Positions 9,662 through 17,964 of a stretch of DNA of 64,000 bases are shown here, one piece after another. The position numbers and the translations under genes are program-made. The DNA is from Clostridium_AM sp900759715 (lineage in GTDB: Bacteria > Bacillota > Clostridia > Clostridiales > Clostridiaceae). The notes below the pieces were generated by a model. The model was given only the letters and a program-made list of their open reading frames with translations, was not told where the DNA came from and ran no database searches. The DNA lies in contig CAAEXF010000117.1 in the NCBI GenBank assembly GCA_900759715.1, positions 17,839 to 81,838 on the forward strand, written 5' to 3'. The first letter of the stretch is position 1; every line of letters begins with the position of its first letter.

Positions 9662-9840
9662 TTTTAATTATTGATTTTTCGTCAATACTAATTATAGTAC
9701 CAAATACATCCTAATCTATACTGGTTTGCTCAATATTAGTATTGATAACTATAAGGTATTTAGTATATTATATTTTAGATACATCTAAATTACTTGTAAA
9801 GTGATGCAAAAATAAATTAATATAATGAAAAGGTGATGAT

Positions 9841-9936
9841 ATGTTAATGACTTCTACAATAGTACTGTTTATAATTTTTACAACTATAATAACATTAGCA
9901 CTATGCAAAGCTTCAGGCAAAGATATCAGGGAATAG
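9841..9936 (+). CDS. Tiny single-pass membrane peptide (31 residues)
   Basis: An ATG preceded by AAAAGGTGATGAT opens a 31-codon frame: MLMTSTIVLFIIFTTIITLA then a short charged tail ending KDIRE. It is a single membrane helix with a positively and negatively charged C-terminus, like many small bacterial membrane peptides (regulatory or type I toxin-like). It stands alone in a 566-base gap. No antisense RNA partner or homologue can be shown from this sequence. Confidence 0.45.
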   Translation: MLMTSTIVLFIIFTTIITLALCKASGKDIRE

Positions 9937-9999
9937 TAACTAAAAAATAAGATTACAACTCGATTAAAATTTAAAGTTTACTATTCCTAACTATATCCT

Positions 10000-10530
10000 T
10001 TAGTAGACTTGATTTCGTTTAAAAAACTTATAGTAAGATAAATAGTAAATCGACATGCCTATTAGGCTTCCAGCAAAGTCTATTAATACATCGCTTACTA
10101 AGGATGTTCTTCCAGGTACAAACACTTGATGAAACTCATCTGTAACTGCATAGAATAAACATACAAACATTATATAAATTAATGCTGATTTTCCTTTTAT
10201 ATTAAATGAAAATAGTACAGCAGTTACTATCATAGCAAGAACTAGATATTCAAAGGCATGTGCATTCTTTCTTAAAATTATATTTAAATTTTCCTCTCTT
10301 TTATTCAAATATTCATTATCTATTATATTGATTTGTACAGGCTTTTCATTAGAAATGTTAGAATTATTTACTACAATTTTTTCTTCTTTTTTAATCTGAT
10401 GATACTTATTTTTTATATCATTCATCACACGGTGACTTCTCTCTTCTGAAACCTCACCAATATTTGAAGAGTTATAAAATATAAATCCCATCCAAAGGAT
10501 GCATAATATAACCAATAATGCTTTCTTCAA
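10000..10530 (-). CDS. VanZ-like membrane protein
   Basis: A protein of about 176 residues with four predicted membrane helices. The motif DEFHQVFVPGRTSLVSDVL near residue 135 is the VanZ family hallmark. A hydrophilic insert (about 35-85) lies between helices 1 and 2. VanZ proteins affect envelope properties and low-level glycopeptide tolerance; the mechanism is unknown. I prefer a TTG start at 10530 because AAGGAG lies eight bases upstream; the GTG at 10539 overlaps the ribosome site. It is 45 bases after the ABC ATPase gene and could be its last operon partner. Confidence 0.8.
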   Translation of the reverse strand: MKKALLVILCILWMGFIFYNSSNIGEVSEERSHRVMNDIKNKYHQIKKEEKIVVNNSNISNEKPVQINIIDNEYLNKREENLNIILRKNAHAFEYLVLAMIVTAVLFSFNIKGKSALIYIMFVCLFYAVTDEFHQVFVPGRTSLVSDVLIDFAGSLIGMSIYYLSYYKFFKRNQVY

Positions 10531-10575
10531 ATGCGCCACTCCTTAATTAAAAAACTTAACAAGAAATTTAATACC

Positions 10576-11247
10576 TTAAATTATTATACCATCTTTTATT
10601 TCTATTATTCGATCCGCCTTCTTAGCTATTCTATCATCGTGAGTAATAACTACAAAAGTTGTACCAAAATTCTTATTTATATCTCTAAATATTTTATATA
10701 TGTCTTCAGCAGAATTGGAATCCAGATTACCTGTTGGTTCGTCTGCTAATATAATCTTAGGCTTATTCATAAGAGCTCTAGCAATAGCTACTCTCTGCTG
10801 CTGCCCGCCAGATAAATTATATATCTTACTCTTCATTATGCTAGATAAACCAACTAATTCAAGCAATAGCTCTGCTCTTTCACGGGTCTTCCTTCCATGG
10901 AAAAACCTCTTAATTGTATGAGGCATAAGTACATTTTCTAACGCATTAAATTCAGGTAGAAGATAATGAAACTGAAACACAAATCCTATTTTCCGATTTC
11001 GAAGAGCAGCTAGAGTTATTCTGCTCATTTTGTCTATTCTACTACCATCTATATAAACTTCTCCATTAGTCGGTTTATCTAATGTACCAATTATATTCAA
11101 AAGTGTAGTTTTTCCACTGCCGGAAGCACCTATAATAGCCGTAAAGGCACTTTCCTCTATAGTTAGGTTCACATTACGAAGAACTTCAGTTTTAACTCTG
11201 CCTCCATAAATCTTATCTACATTCTTTAATTCTATAACATTACCCAT
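10576..11247 (-). CDS. ABC exporter ATP-binding subunit (LolD/MacB class)
   Basis: A 223-residue ATPase. Walker A GASGSGKT at 40-47, Q-loop FVFQFHYLLPEFN, signature LSGGQQQR, Walker B IILADEP, and the switch His in VITHDD are all intact. The FHYLLPEF/MPHTIKRF sequence is nearly identical to the paralogue at 51197-51895. It overlaps the permease gene by 8 bases, indicating coupled translation. This class drives mechanotransmission-type export or release of lipoproteins or peptides rather than classic transport. Its partner is the FtsX-type permease at 11240. Confidence 0.92.
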   Translation of the reverse strand: MGNVIELKNVDKIYGGRVKTEVLRNVNLTIEESAFTAIIGASGSGKTTLLNIIGTLDKPTNGEVYIDGSRIDKMSRITLAALRNRKIGFVFQFHYLLPEFNALENVLMPHTIKRFFHGRKTRERAELLLELVGLSSIMKSKIYNLSGGQQQRVAIARALMNKPKIILADEPTGNLDSNSAEDIYKIFRDINKNFGTTFVVITHDDRIAKKADRIIEIKDGIII

Positions 11248-12394
11248 TCTTTATTACCTCCACAGGACTCAATCTAAAGGAATTTACAGCTGGGAAAAAA
11301 GCTGCTAAAGTTGCTGCGGCTATATCTATTAAAGCAGATTTACCTATAAACCTATGACTAACAATAATGTTTATTACTGGTGTTCCTTCTGGAGTGATTA
11401 TGTATGTATTAAAACACTTTATATATATAAATGTAAGCCAAATGCCTAAAGCAGTACCTAATACCCCAAGTATAAAAGCTTGTATAAAGAATACATAAGC
11501 AGCGGAAAAGTCCCTCATTCCCATAGCTTTTAAAATGCCAATTTGCTTATATTTTTGAACCACACTTATACCTAGTATACTTATAATACTCAAAACAGCT
11601 GCAAGCAGCACAAAAATCTCAATTATGATAGTGCATATTTTCTGTCCAACTAGTCCACTAAATAAAAGCTTATTTTGATCCTTCCAGTTCTCCACCTTTA
11701 ACTTTTTATCATTTAAACTTTTTTCTATGTGTTTCCCCACAATATCAGCATTGTATACATCATTTACACCTATTTCTATAGATGTAACCTTATCTCCAAA
11801 GCCTAATAAGTCTTGTGCCGTTTTTAAATCTGTAATAAGCCAAGTTCTATTTACCTTAACCGCTCCTAAATCGTAAAAACCCGCCAAAGTAAGTTCAATT
11901 TTTTTCTTGTCTATAGTTATTATAGTTATCTTGTCTCCAACATTAACTCCTAACCTTTCCTTTAAATCTCTACCTATTAAAGCTTGACCACTATCCTCCG
12001 GCATCTTTCCTTCATAAATTCTATCCTTCATTTTGTAAAGTGAATTAACGTCGTTATAAATAAATCCCCTTATTTGTACAGGCTCTGTCATATCGTTTAA
12101 TTTTATAAAAGCTTGATAATCCACTACAGGAGCTGCTGATTTTATATCTTTATCTGCTTTTATAATCTTATTCTTTTTGTCCTGCCAATCCGCTATGCCT
12201 CCCTTCGTTGAATATACAGTTATATGAGCAGAACTTCCTATAACCTTATTTAACAACGTAGATTCAAGACCTTTACTTAATAGTCCTATAAATATCTGAA
12301 CAGATACCCCGATAGCTATTCCTAATATTATTACAAGTGTTTGTATTTTGTTGTATCTCAGAAATCGACCTGCTATTTTAAACGATGTAAGCAT
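11240..12394 (-). CDS. ABC exporter permease (FtsX/LolCE/MacB class)
   Basis: A 384-residue permease: one N-terminal helix (IQTLVIILGIAIGVSVQIFI), an extracellular MacB-type periplasmic-core domain of about 215 residues, and three C-terminal helices including an FtsX segment (ISVVQKYKQIGILKAMGMR). It is about 60% identical by eye to the permease at 50036-51193. Here the permease comes before the ATPase; at the second locus the order is reversed. A SigI-type promoter lies 190-215 bases upstream, with a tiny lipoprotein-like ORF between. The substrate is unknown. Confidence 0.9.
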   Translation of the reverse strand: MLTSFKIAGRFLRYNKIQTLVIILGIAIGVSVQIFIGLLSKGLESTLLNKVIGSSAHITVYSTKGGIADWQDKKNKIIKADKDIKSAAPVVDYQAFIKLNDMTEPVQIRGFIYNDVNSLYKMKDRIYEGKMPEDSGQALIGRDLKERLGVNVGDKITIITIDKKKIELTLAGFYDLGAVKVNRTWLITDLKTAQDLLGFGDKVTSIEIGVNDVYNADIVGKHIEKSLNDKKLKVENWKDQNKLLFSGLVGQKICTIIIEIFVLLAAVLSIISILGISVVQKYKQIGILKAMGMRDFSAAYVFFIQAFILGVLGTALGIWLTFIYIKCFNTYIITPEGTPVINIIVSHRFIGKSALIDIAAATLAAFFPAVNSFRLSPVEVIKNG

Positions 12395-12500
12395 ATTTAT
12401 TCCTCCAATTTTTACCCCATTTCCAATTACATGAAACTAAATATAAAGATGAAATAACCGTTATCACTATACATAAAAAACTTTTTAAAATCTTATTCAT
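12378..12500 (-). CDS. Tiny lipoprotein-like leader ORF overlapping the permease
   Basis: A 40-residue frame starting MNKILKSFLCIVITVISSLY and continuing LVSC, a type II signal peptide with lipobox cysteine at residue 24, followed by 16 mostly Trp/Lys/Asn residues. AGGAGAAGTC directly precedes the ATG. Its stop codon lies 17 bases inside the permease gene in another frame, which would couple translation of the two. It may be a real lipid-anchored peptide exported by the adjacent ABC system, or the stump of a longer lipoprotein. Confidence 0.5.
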   Translation of the reverse strand: MNKILKSFLCIVITVISSLYLVSCNWKWGKNWRNKYAYIV

Positions 12501-12582
12501 GACTTCTCCTTATCATATATAAAACAAATATCCGAGAAATTAATTATTCTGAATTAGGATTTTATATCTAATACTATATACA

Positions 12583-12610
12583 TACGTATATTAATTTCAA
12601 TTAATGGGTT
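12583..12610 (-). promoter_or_regulatory. SigI-type promoter of the lipoprotein/ABC exporter operon
   Basis: Minus strand AACCCA (12605-12610), 18-base gap, CGTA (12583-12586). It belongs to the seven-site family in this window. The first downstream start is 12500. Confidence 0.65.
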
Positions 12611-12852
12611 AGTTTTACAATAAGTCTTAAAAACCTTAGTCGAACAAGTCTAAAGTGCAAAAGGCAATAAAGTCTATATTCTATAACAAGTTGAAATCTA
12701 ATCGTATGGAGTTTGCCTAACTAGATACTATTACGTAAATGTTCTATAATATCTCCAGTAATTTCAAATTTAAACTTTTTCTTATTTGAAAGTCAAAATA
12801 ATTCCAAAAACGACATTAAAACATTTTCAATGAGTCTTAATTTTTCCATACT

Positions 12853-12880
12853 ACCCTATTTATTGAAATTAGCGCACGTA
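12853..12880 (+). promoter_or_regulatory. SigI-type promoter upstream of the dltA pair
   Basis: Plus strand ACCCTA (12853-12858), 18-base gap containing ATTGAAATTA as in the other copies, then CGTA (12877-12880). It is the only plus-strand member. The leader to the first start codon is about 170 bases. The rest of 12611-13055 is AT-rich with nothing else clear. Confidence 0.6.
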
Positions 12881-13055
12881 TATATATTATAAAGGAATAT
12901 ATGTCTTAATTTGGTAGAAATCTAAATATAACAACTTAAAGTATGCTATTAAATATTTAGGTATATACAAAAGTACAAGCTATTATGCAACAAAAAGAGT
13001 TATAGCTTTTTGAAGAGTATCATTTTGTAAAATAAGGTTTTCGGGGGAAATTAAT

Positions 13056-13499
13056 ATGAATGTATATGATTTAATGGACAAATATTCAAAAACAAATTTA
13101 ATTCTTCGTAAATATAGAGATAGCTCTATGAAGTATGAAGAATTAATTAGAAAATCTGATGCACTAGCATCATATATAATTAATCATTCTATCGGCAATA
13201 AGTTACCTATTATTATTTGCGGACATAAGGAGGGCCTAATGCTTGTTTGCTTTCGTGCTTGTAATAAATCCGGACATATCTATCTACCAATAGACAGTTC
13301 TACGCCTAAGGAAAGGATTAAGGATATAGCCAAAGATTCAAATGCTCAAATGATTTTCAATGTATCAAAAAATAATCTATATTTAGATAACATAGACGTC
13401 AAAAACTGTGAAGACATAAAAATAATAATAAATAGTAATATAAAAATAATCTCTAATAGAAGATATAGAGTTAAATTTGATATAAATAAAGAAGCTTAA
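13056..13499 (+). pseudogene. Truncated tandem copy of dltA
   Basis: 147 codons closely matching the first 147 residues of the intact gene at 13617 (both start MNV-DL-DKYSKTNLI and share SDALASYII, KSGH, YIPIDSS-PKERIK). Similarity ends at YRV, just before the ATP-binding motif CTSGSTGKPKG, so the product cannot be an adenylating enzyme. Upstream DNA (aaaataagg...ggaaattaa) is duplicated too, showing a tandem duplication followed by a 3' deletion. The frame is still open and has a ribosome site, so a fragment may be made. Confidence 0.8.
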
Positions 13500-13506
13500 T
13501 CAAAAA

Positions 13507-13545
13507 CAAAGAAGTGAAGAAGTTTAAAACTTCTTCACTTCTTTG
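13507..13545. repeat. Perfect 39-base palindrome between the two dltA copies
   Basis: 19-bp arms (CAAAGAAGTGAAGAAGTTT and its complement) around a single base. It would form a strong hairpin in RNA. The only T-rich tail is on the minus side, so its value as a plus-strand terminator is uncertain. Confidence 0.7.
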
Positions 13546-13616
13546 CTACTTACTATATATAATCCATAAATCAAACTAGTATAATTGGCAAAATAAGGTC
13601 TCTGGAGGAAATTAAG

Positions 13617-15191
13617 ATGAACGTATGCGATTTAGTAGACAAATATTCAAAAACAAATTTAATTGCTCATAAGTATAAAAATAGCTTTCTAAGTTATGAA
13701 GAATTAAATAAAAAATCTGATGCACTAGCATCATATATAATTAAACGATTTGATAATAATAAGATGCCTATTGTTGTTTGTGGACATAAGGAACATTTGA
13801 TGCTCGTTTGTTTTCTTTCCTGTACTAAATCTGGGCATGCTTATATACCAATAGACAGTTCTATGCCTAAGGAAAGAATTAAGTATATAGTTGAAAATTC
13901 AAATTCAAAATTAATTTTTAATATATCAGATAATAAGCTACATTTAGATAATATAGATATTAAAAATTGTGAGGAAATAGAGACAATAATAAATAGTCAT
14001 GCAACAATGATTCCTGACAAAATATATAGAGTTCAGGATGAAGACATTCACTACATCATATGTACATCAGGAAGTACAGGAAAGCCTAAGGGTGTAAAAA
14101 CAACCTCCAATTGCCTTAAAAGTTTTGTTAATTGGGCATTAACGTTATGGGATTATTCAGAAGGAGCACACTACGTATTTATGAATCAGGCACCTTTTTC
14201 TTTTGATTTATCTGTAATGGATTTATATCTCTCATTATATACAGGTTCCACATTATTCAGTATTGACAATCAAATGATAAGTAATATGAAAGAGTTATTT
14301 AGTTATTTAAAATCATCAGATATTAATATATGGGTGTCAACTCCTTCTTTTGCAGAAATGTGTCTTGCTGATAGCAATTTTAACAATAATCTTTTACCTA
14401 GATTAAAAGTGATGTTATTTTGCGGAGAAGTATTAACAAATAATTGTGTACAAAAACTACAAAATAGATTCAAAGACATAAGTATTATAAATCTTTATGG
14501 TCCCACAGAGGCAACTGTAGCAGTTACAGCTATAAAAATAAATACAGAGCTTTCTAGTAATGTTAATCCTCTACCTGTAGGTTATATAAAAAATGATTGT
14601 AAGCTTTTTATTGTTGAAAAAAATAATAGCGTTCTAAATAACGATGAAGATTGCTTAGAATTCAACGGGGTAAGTTATCGTATACTTCCTGAAGGAGAAA
14701 AGGGGGAAATTATTATATCTGGAAAAAGCGTTAGTCCTGGTTACTTTAATAATAATGAATTTTCTAAAAATGTATTTTCTAAAAGAATAATAAATGGTAT
14801 AGAAAATAGATATTACAAAACAGAAGACGAAGGATATATAAAAGATAATCTGTTATACTATTGCGGCAGAATAGATTTTCAGATAAAGCTTGATGGCTTG
14901 AAAATTGAGCTTGAGAATATAGCGAATAGCCTAAGAGAAATTGAATTTATAGAAAATGCTGTAGTATTGCCAGTAAAAAAAGAAAATAAACTTCAATACT
15001 TAGCTGCAGTGGTTACATTAAATAAAGTTCTTCTCAAAAAAGATTTTGAAGTAGTGCTTATGATCAAAGAAAAACTAAAGAATTTATTACCTAATTATAT
15101 GATACCTAGAAAAATTATTATTAAAGAACATCTTCCTATGACCATAAATGGAAAAATAAATAGAAGACTTCTAACAGAGGAATTGAAATGA
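13617..15191 (+). CDS. dltA: D-alanine--D-alanyl carrier protein ligase (DltA-like)
   Basis: A 524-residue AMP-forming adenylating enzyme. P-loop CTSGSTGKPKG at 149-159, the aromatic/Gly-Glu region FCGEVLTN, NLYGPTEATV, the YKTEDEGY and GRIDFQIKLDG motifs, and the C-terminal catalytic Lys in MTINGKINR. Length and overall pattern fit DltA, which loads D-alanine onto a carrier protein for teichoic acid alanylation. No dltB, dltC or dltD lies nearby, so it is an orphan and could instead activate another amino acid for a surface polymer. Ribosome site GGAGG. Preceded by a truncated copy of itself. Confidence 0.8.
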   Translation: MNVCDLVDKYSKTNLIAHKYKNSFLSYEELNKKSDALASYIIKRFDNNKMPIVVCGHKEHLMLVCFLSCTKSGHAYIPIDSSMPKERIKYIVENSNSKLIFNISDNKLHLDNIDIKNCEEIETIINSHATMIPDKIYRVQDEDIHYIICTSGSTGKPKGVKTTSNCLKSFVNWALTLWDYSEGAHYVFMNQAPFSFDLSVMDLYLSLYTGSTLFSIDNQMISNMKELFSYLKSSDINIWVSTPSFAEMCLADSNFNNNLLPRLKVMLFCGEVLTNNCVQKLQNRFKDISIINLYGPTEATVAVTAIKINTELSSNVNPLPVGYIKNDCKLFIVEKNNSVLNNDEDCLEFNGVSYRILPEGEKGEIIISGKSVSPGYFNNNEFSKNVFSKRIINGIENRYYKTEDEGYIKDNLLYYCGRIDFQIKLDGLKIELENIANSLREIEFIENAVVLPVKKENKLQYLAAVVTLNKVLLKKDFEVVLMIKEKLKNLLPNYMIPRKIIIKEHLPMTINGKINRRLLTEELK

Positions 15192-15210
15192 TTCCTAAAT
15201 ATTAATTTTT

Positions 15211-15232
15211 AAATCTAGGTTATAGATTTTTT
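15211..15232 (+). terminator. Intrinsic terminator of dltA
   Basis: AAATCTA / TAGATTT stem followed by TTTTTT on the plus strand, 20 bases after the stop. A second hairpin, AAAAGGCTG/CAGCCTTTT, follows at 15243-15273. Confidence 0.7.
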
Positions 15233-15341
15233 CCTCTTATTTAAAAGGCTGATATTAATTTTTCCAGCCTTTTAAAATTGCAAAACAACCTCTATTTTAT
15301 ATAATATTTCAGTTAAATTTTATAGTATTTAGTTTTATACT

Positions 15342-15378
15342 AAAAAATGAAAACAGAAGTCATTCATACTCCTGTTTT
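15342..15378 (-). terminator. Terminator of the rfbBCD-galU operon
   Basis: On the minus strand AAAACAG...CTGTTTT (15350-15378) is followed by CATTTTTT. Confidence 0.6.
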
Positions 15379-15384
15379 TACTTA

Positions 15385-15480
15385 CAATTTATTAGTGATC
15401 CCTGGTAATCTCCGCCAGGAAATCTTGCACCCCCTAGCTTGCTATATACCCTTCGCTGTTGTACTTATTGCCACTAAAAT
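15385..15480 (-). ncRNA. Candidate structured 3'-UTR RNA after galU
   Basis: Between the galU stop and its terminator lies a stretch clearly richer in G and C than its surroundings. It reads GGGTATATAGCAAGCTAGGG then a CCTGG/CCAGG hairpin (15400-15419) on the minus strand. No open frame with a ribosome site fits it. It could be a 3'-derived small RNA or a decayed mobile-element end. I do not recognise the family. Confidence 0.3.
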
Positions 15481-15498
15481 TTGCTATTGCTTAAATTT

Positions 15499-16443
15499 TT
15501 ATTCTTTGATTATAGATGCTGCCACCTCTTGCTCTGTTAAATTTTCTTTGTTATAGAATTCTTTCCTTTTAGAATTGACACTCATCTTGACATTTGAAAG
15601 ATAGGCCATAAGCTCTTCTCTTAAATCATTGCGTTTTAAAGCATATTCTATATTAGCCTGTAAAAATCCAAGCTTATCCCCTACATCATATCTTATTCCT
15701 TCAAAGCAATAGGAATACATAGCTTCTTGTTTTGCTAACTCCTTTAATGCATCAGTTAGCTGTATTTCTCCACCTTTCCCAGGTTTAGTTTTTTCAAGTA
15801 TTTCAAATATTTTAGGAGTTATTATATATCTTCCCAAAATAGCGATATTTGATGGAGCTTCTTCTATTTTGGGTTTTTCTACTAAATCCTTCACCTTATA
15901 AACTTTGTCTTCAATTTTTACGCCTTTTACAATACCATATTTAGATACCTGTGTTTTATCAACTGGCTGTACTCCTAATATAGAAGTTTTGTATTCATTA
16001 TAAGAATTTATTAATTGTTTTAAGCATGGTACTTTACTATCAACTATATCATCACCTAACATAACAGCAAAGGGCTCATCTCCTACGAAGGCTTTAGCAC
16101 GACATATAGCATGTCCTAAACCTTTAGGCTCCTTTTGCCTTATATAATGTATATCAACCATATTAGATATATTTTGTACTAACTCAAGTAACTTTTCTTT
16201 ATTATTATTTTGAAGCTCGTCTTCTAGTTCAACAGATTTATCAAAGTGATCTTCTATAGCCCTTTTGTTTCTTCCTGTTATAATTAGTATTTCTTCAATA
16301 CCTGAAGCTACAGCTTCTTCAATTATATATTGAATTGTTGGTTTATCTACTATTGGCAGCATTTCTTTTGGTTGAGCTTTTGTTACTGGTAGAAATCTTG
16401 TACCTAATCCCGCCGCAGGAATTATTGCTTTTTTTACTTTCAT
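15499..16443 (-). CDS. galU: UTP--glucose-1-phosphate uridylyltransferase
   Basis: A 314-residue nucleotidyltransferase making UDP-glucose. N-terminal AAGLGTRFLPVTKAQPKEMLPI (residues 10-31) is the nucleotide-binding signature; KGLGHAI, GDDIV and VEKP motifs follow. Last gene of rfbBCD-galU, 51 bases after rfbD. UDP-glucose feeds Ugd (40378) and GalE (27197) in this window, so it supplies the polysaccharide locus. Ribosome site AAGGGTG. Confidence 0.95.
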   Translation of the reverse strand: MKVKKAIIPAAGLGTRFLPVTKAQPKEMLPIVDKPTIQYIIEEAVASGIEEILIITGRNKRAIEDHFDKSVELEDELQNNNKEKLLELVQNISNMVDIHYIRQKEPKGLGHAICRAKAFVGDEPFAVMLGDDIVDSKVPCLKQLINSYNEYKTSILGVQPVDKTQVSKYGIVKGVKIEDKVYKVKDLVEKPKIEEAPSNIAILGRYIITPKIFEILEKTKPGKGGEIQLTDALKELAKQEAMYSYCFEGIRYDVGDKLGFLQANIEYALKRNDLREELMAYLSNVKMSVNSKRKEFYNKENLTEQEVAASIIKE

Positions 16444-16494
16444 TAATATTACACCCTTTCAACTTTAGTATCGTTCTAAAAAAATTGTCATATA

Positions 16495-17376
16495 TTATAT
16501 TTTTACTTTTTCAAGAAAAACTTTTAACGCCTCTCTCCAATCTCTCATCTCATCTCCAACGCTACATCTCAACATCATATTATCTAACGACGAAAAAGCT
16601 GGCCTCTTAGCAGCCCTATTGATCTTATCAGACGTAGTTGGACTAACAGTACACTCTATTCCCTCAAGCTCAACTATCGCCTTTGCAAAATCATACCATG
16701 TACACTCACCAGTACCTGTGCAATGATATATTCCATACTCATCAGTCAAAGCAATTTTTAAAATATGATGTGCTAAATCCTCTGCATTAGTCGGATTCCC
16801 CCTCTGATCATTCACTACCTCCAAATGTCCTTTTTCCTTTGCAGCTTTCATAATTGTCCTCACAAAGTTATTTCCATTATATCCATAAAGCCATGCAGTT
16901 CTTACTATAAAATATCTTAGGCAGCACTCTCTAACATAATTCTCTCCAAGCAGCTTTGTTTCCCCATACACACTTACTGGATTAGTTACATCATATTCTC
17001 TGTATGGAACAGTTCCATTACCTCGAAACACATAATCTGTTGATATGTGTATAAGTTTTGCATCTACTTGTTCACAAGCAATAGCTAAGTTTCTCGGCCC
17101 TAGCGAATTCACTTTTAAAGCTAAATCCCGATTATTTTCACAGCTATCTACGTTAGTATAAGCTGCGGAATTTATAACAATATCAGGTTTAACTTCATTT
17201 ATGAAACTTTTTACTAATTCTAAATTTGATATATCTAATTCTTCTATATCTACTCCTATAATCTCGGCGTTTCTATAATCCTGTGGTATAGTTCCTAATT
17301 CCGATGCTCCTTCTTTTAATATATTAATAATTTGACTACCTAATTGTCCTCTACAGCCTGTAATTAATATTTTCAT
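16495..17376 (-). CDS. rfbD: dTDP-4-dehydrorhamnose reductase
   Basis: A 293-residue short-chain dehydrogenase/reductase completing dTDP-L-rhamnose. Rossmann motif ITGCRGQLGSQI at the N-terminus, catalytic YGETKLLGE and STDYVF, and the family-typical RTAWLYG. It lies 19 bases downstream of rfbC. Ribosome site TAGGAGAG. Part of the SigI-promoted rfbBCD-galU unit; rfbA is separate, at 35469, within the main polysaccharide operon. Confidence 0.95.
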   Translation of the reverse strand: MKILITGCRGQLGSQIINILKEGASELGTIPQDYRNAEIIGVDIEELDISNLELVKSFINEVKPDIVINSAAYTNVDSCENNRDLALKVNSLGPRNLAIACEQVDAKLIHISTDYVFRGNGTVPYREYDVTNPVSVYGETKLLGENYVRECCLRYFIVRTAWLYGYNGNNFVRTIMKAAKEKGHLEVVNDQRGNPTNAEDLAHHILKIALTDEYGIYHCTGTGECTWYDFAKAIVELEGIECTVSPTTSDKINRAAKRPAFSSLDNMMLRCSVGDEMRDWREALKVFLEKVKI

Positions 17377-17395
17377 TTTACTACTCTCCTAGAAA

Positions 17396-17953
17396 CTAAA
17401 ATTCTATTTTGCTTTCTTCTAAAGTTGGAGCATTTTTATCTTTTTCAGACAATAAAACTTCTTCTATTCCCTCTAAAGGCCATTGTATATTTATATCTGG
17501 ATCATTCCAAGCAATACCGCCTTCATACTCAGGATGATATAGGTTTGTACACTTATACACAAATTCTGCTTCATTAGAAGTTACTAAAAAGCCATGTGCA
17601 AAGCCTTCCGGAACATAAAACTGCTTTTTATTTTCTTCAGTTAAAAGCACTCCATACCACTGCCCATAGGTTTTAGATTTTTTTCTTAAATCTATTGCTA
17701 CATCAAAAACCTCACCTTTTATTACCCTAACAAGCTTTCCTTGAGGATATTTAGTTTGAAAATGCATTCCTCTAAGTACTCCTTTTCTCGACTTTGATTG
17801 GTTATCTTGAACAAAAACCATATCTAAGCCTTGAGCTTTAAAATCCTCGTAATTATATGTTTCCATAAAATAACCTCTATTATCTCCAAATACCTTAGGC
17901 TCAATAATATACAATCCCTGAATAGGAGTTACTGTAAATTTAAATTGTCCCAT
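17396..17953 (-). CDS. rfbC: dTDP-4-dehydrorhamnose 3,5-epimerase
   Basis: A 185-residue cupin-fold epimerase of the dTDP-rhamnose pathway. The catalytic His lies in RKGVLRGMHFQ, with FVPEGFAHGFLV and the Tyr in EFVYKCTNLYHPE. Length is standard. The start follows GGAGGTATATTC and lies 11 bases after the rfbB stop. Confidence 0.95.
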   Translation of the reverse strand: MGQFKFTVTPIQGLYIIEPKVFGDNRGYFMETYNYEDFKAQGLDMVFVQDNQSKSRKGVLRGMHFQTKYPQGKLVRVIKGEVFDVAIDLRKKSKTYGQWYGVLLTEENKKQFYVPEGFAHGFLVTSNEAEFVYKCTNLYHPEYEGGIAWNDPDINIQWPLEGIEEVLLSEKDKNAPTLEESKIEF

Positions 17954-17964
17954 GAATATACCTC

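Noticed and set aside
15347..15556. Plus-strand 69-codon frame past dltA
   Set aside because: No ribosome site, overlaps galU's 3' end and the terminator; looks like chance.
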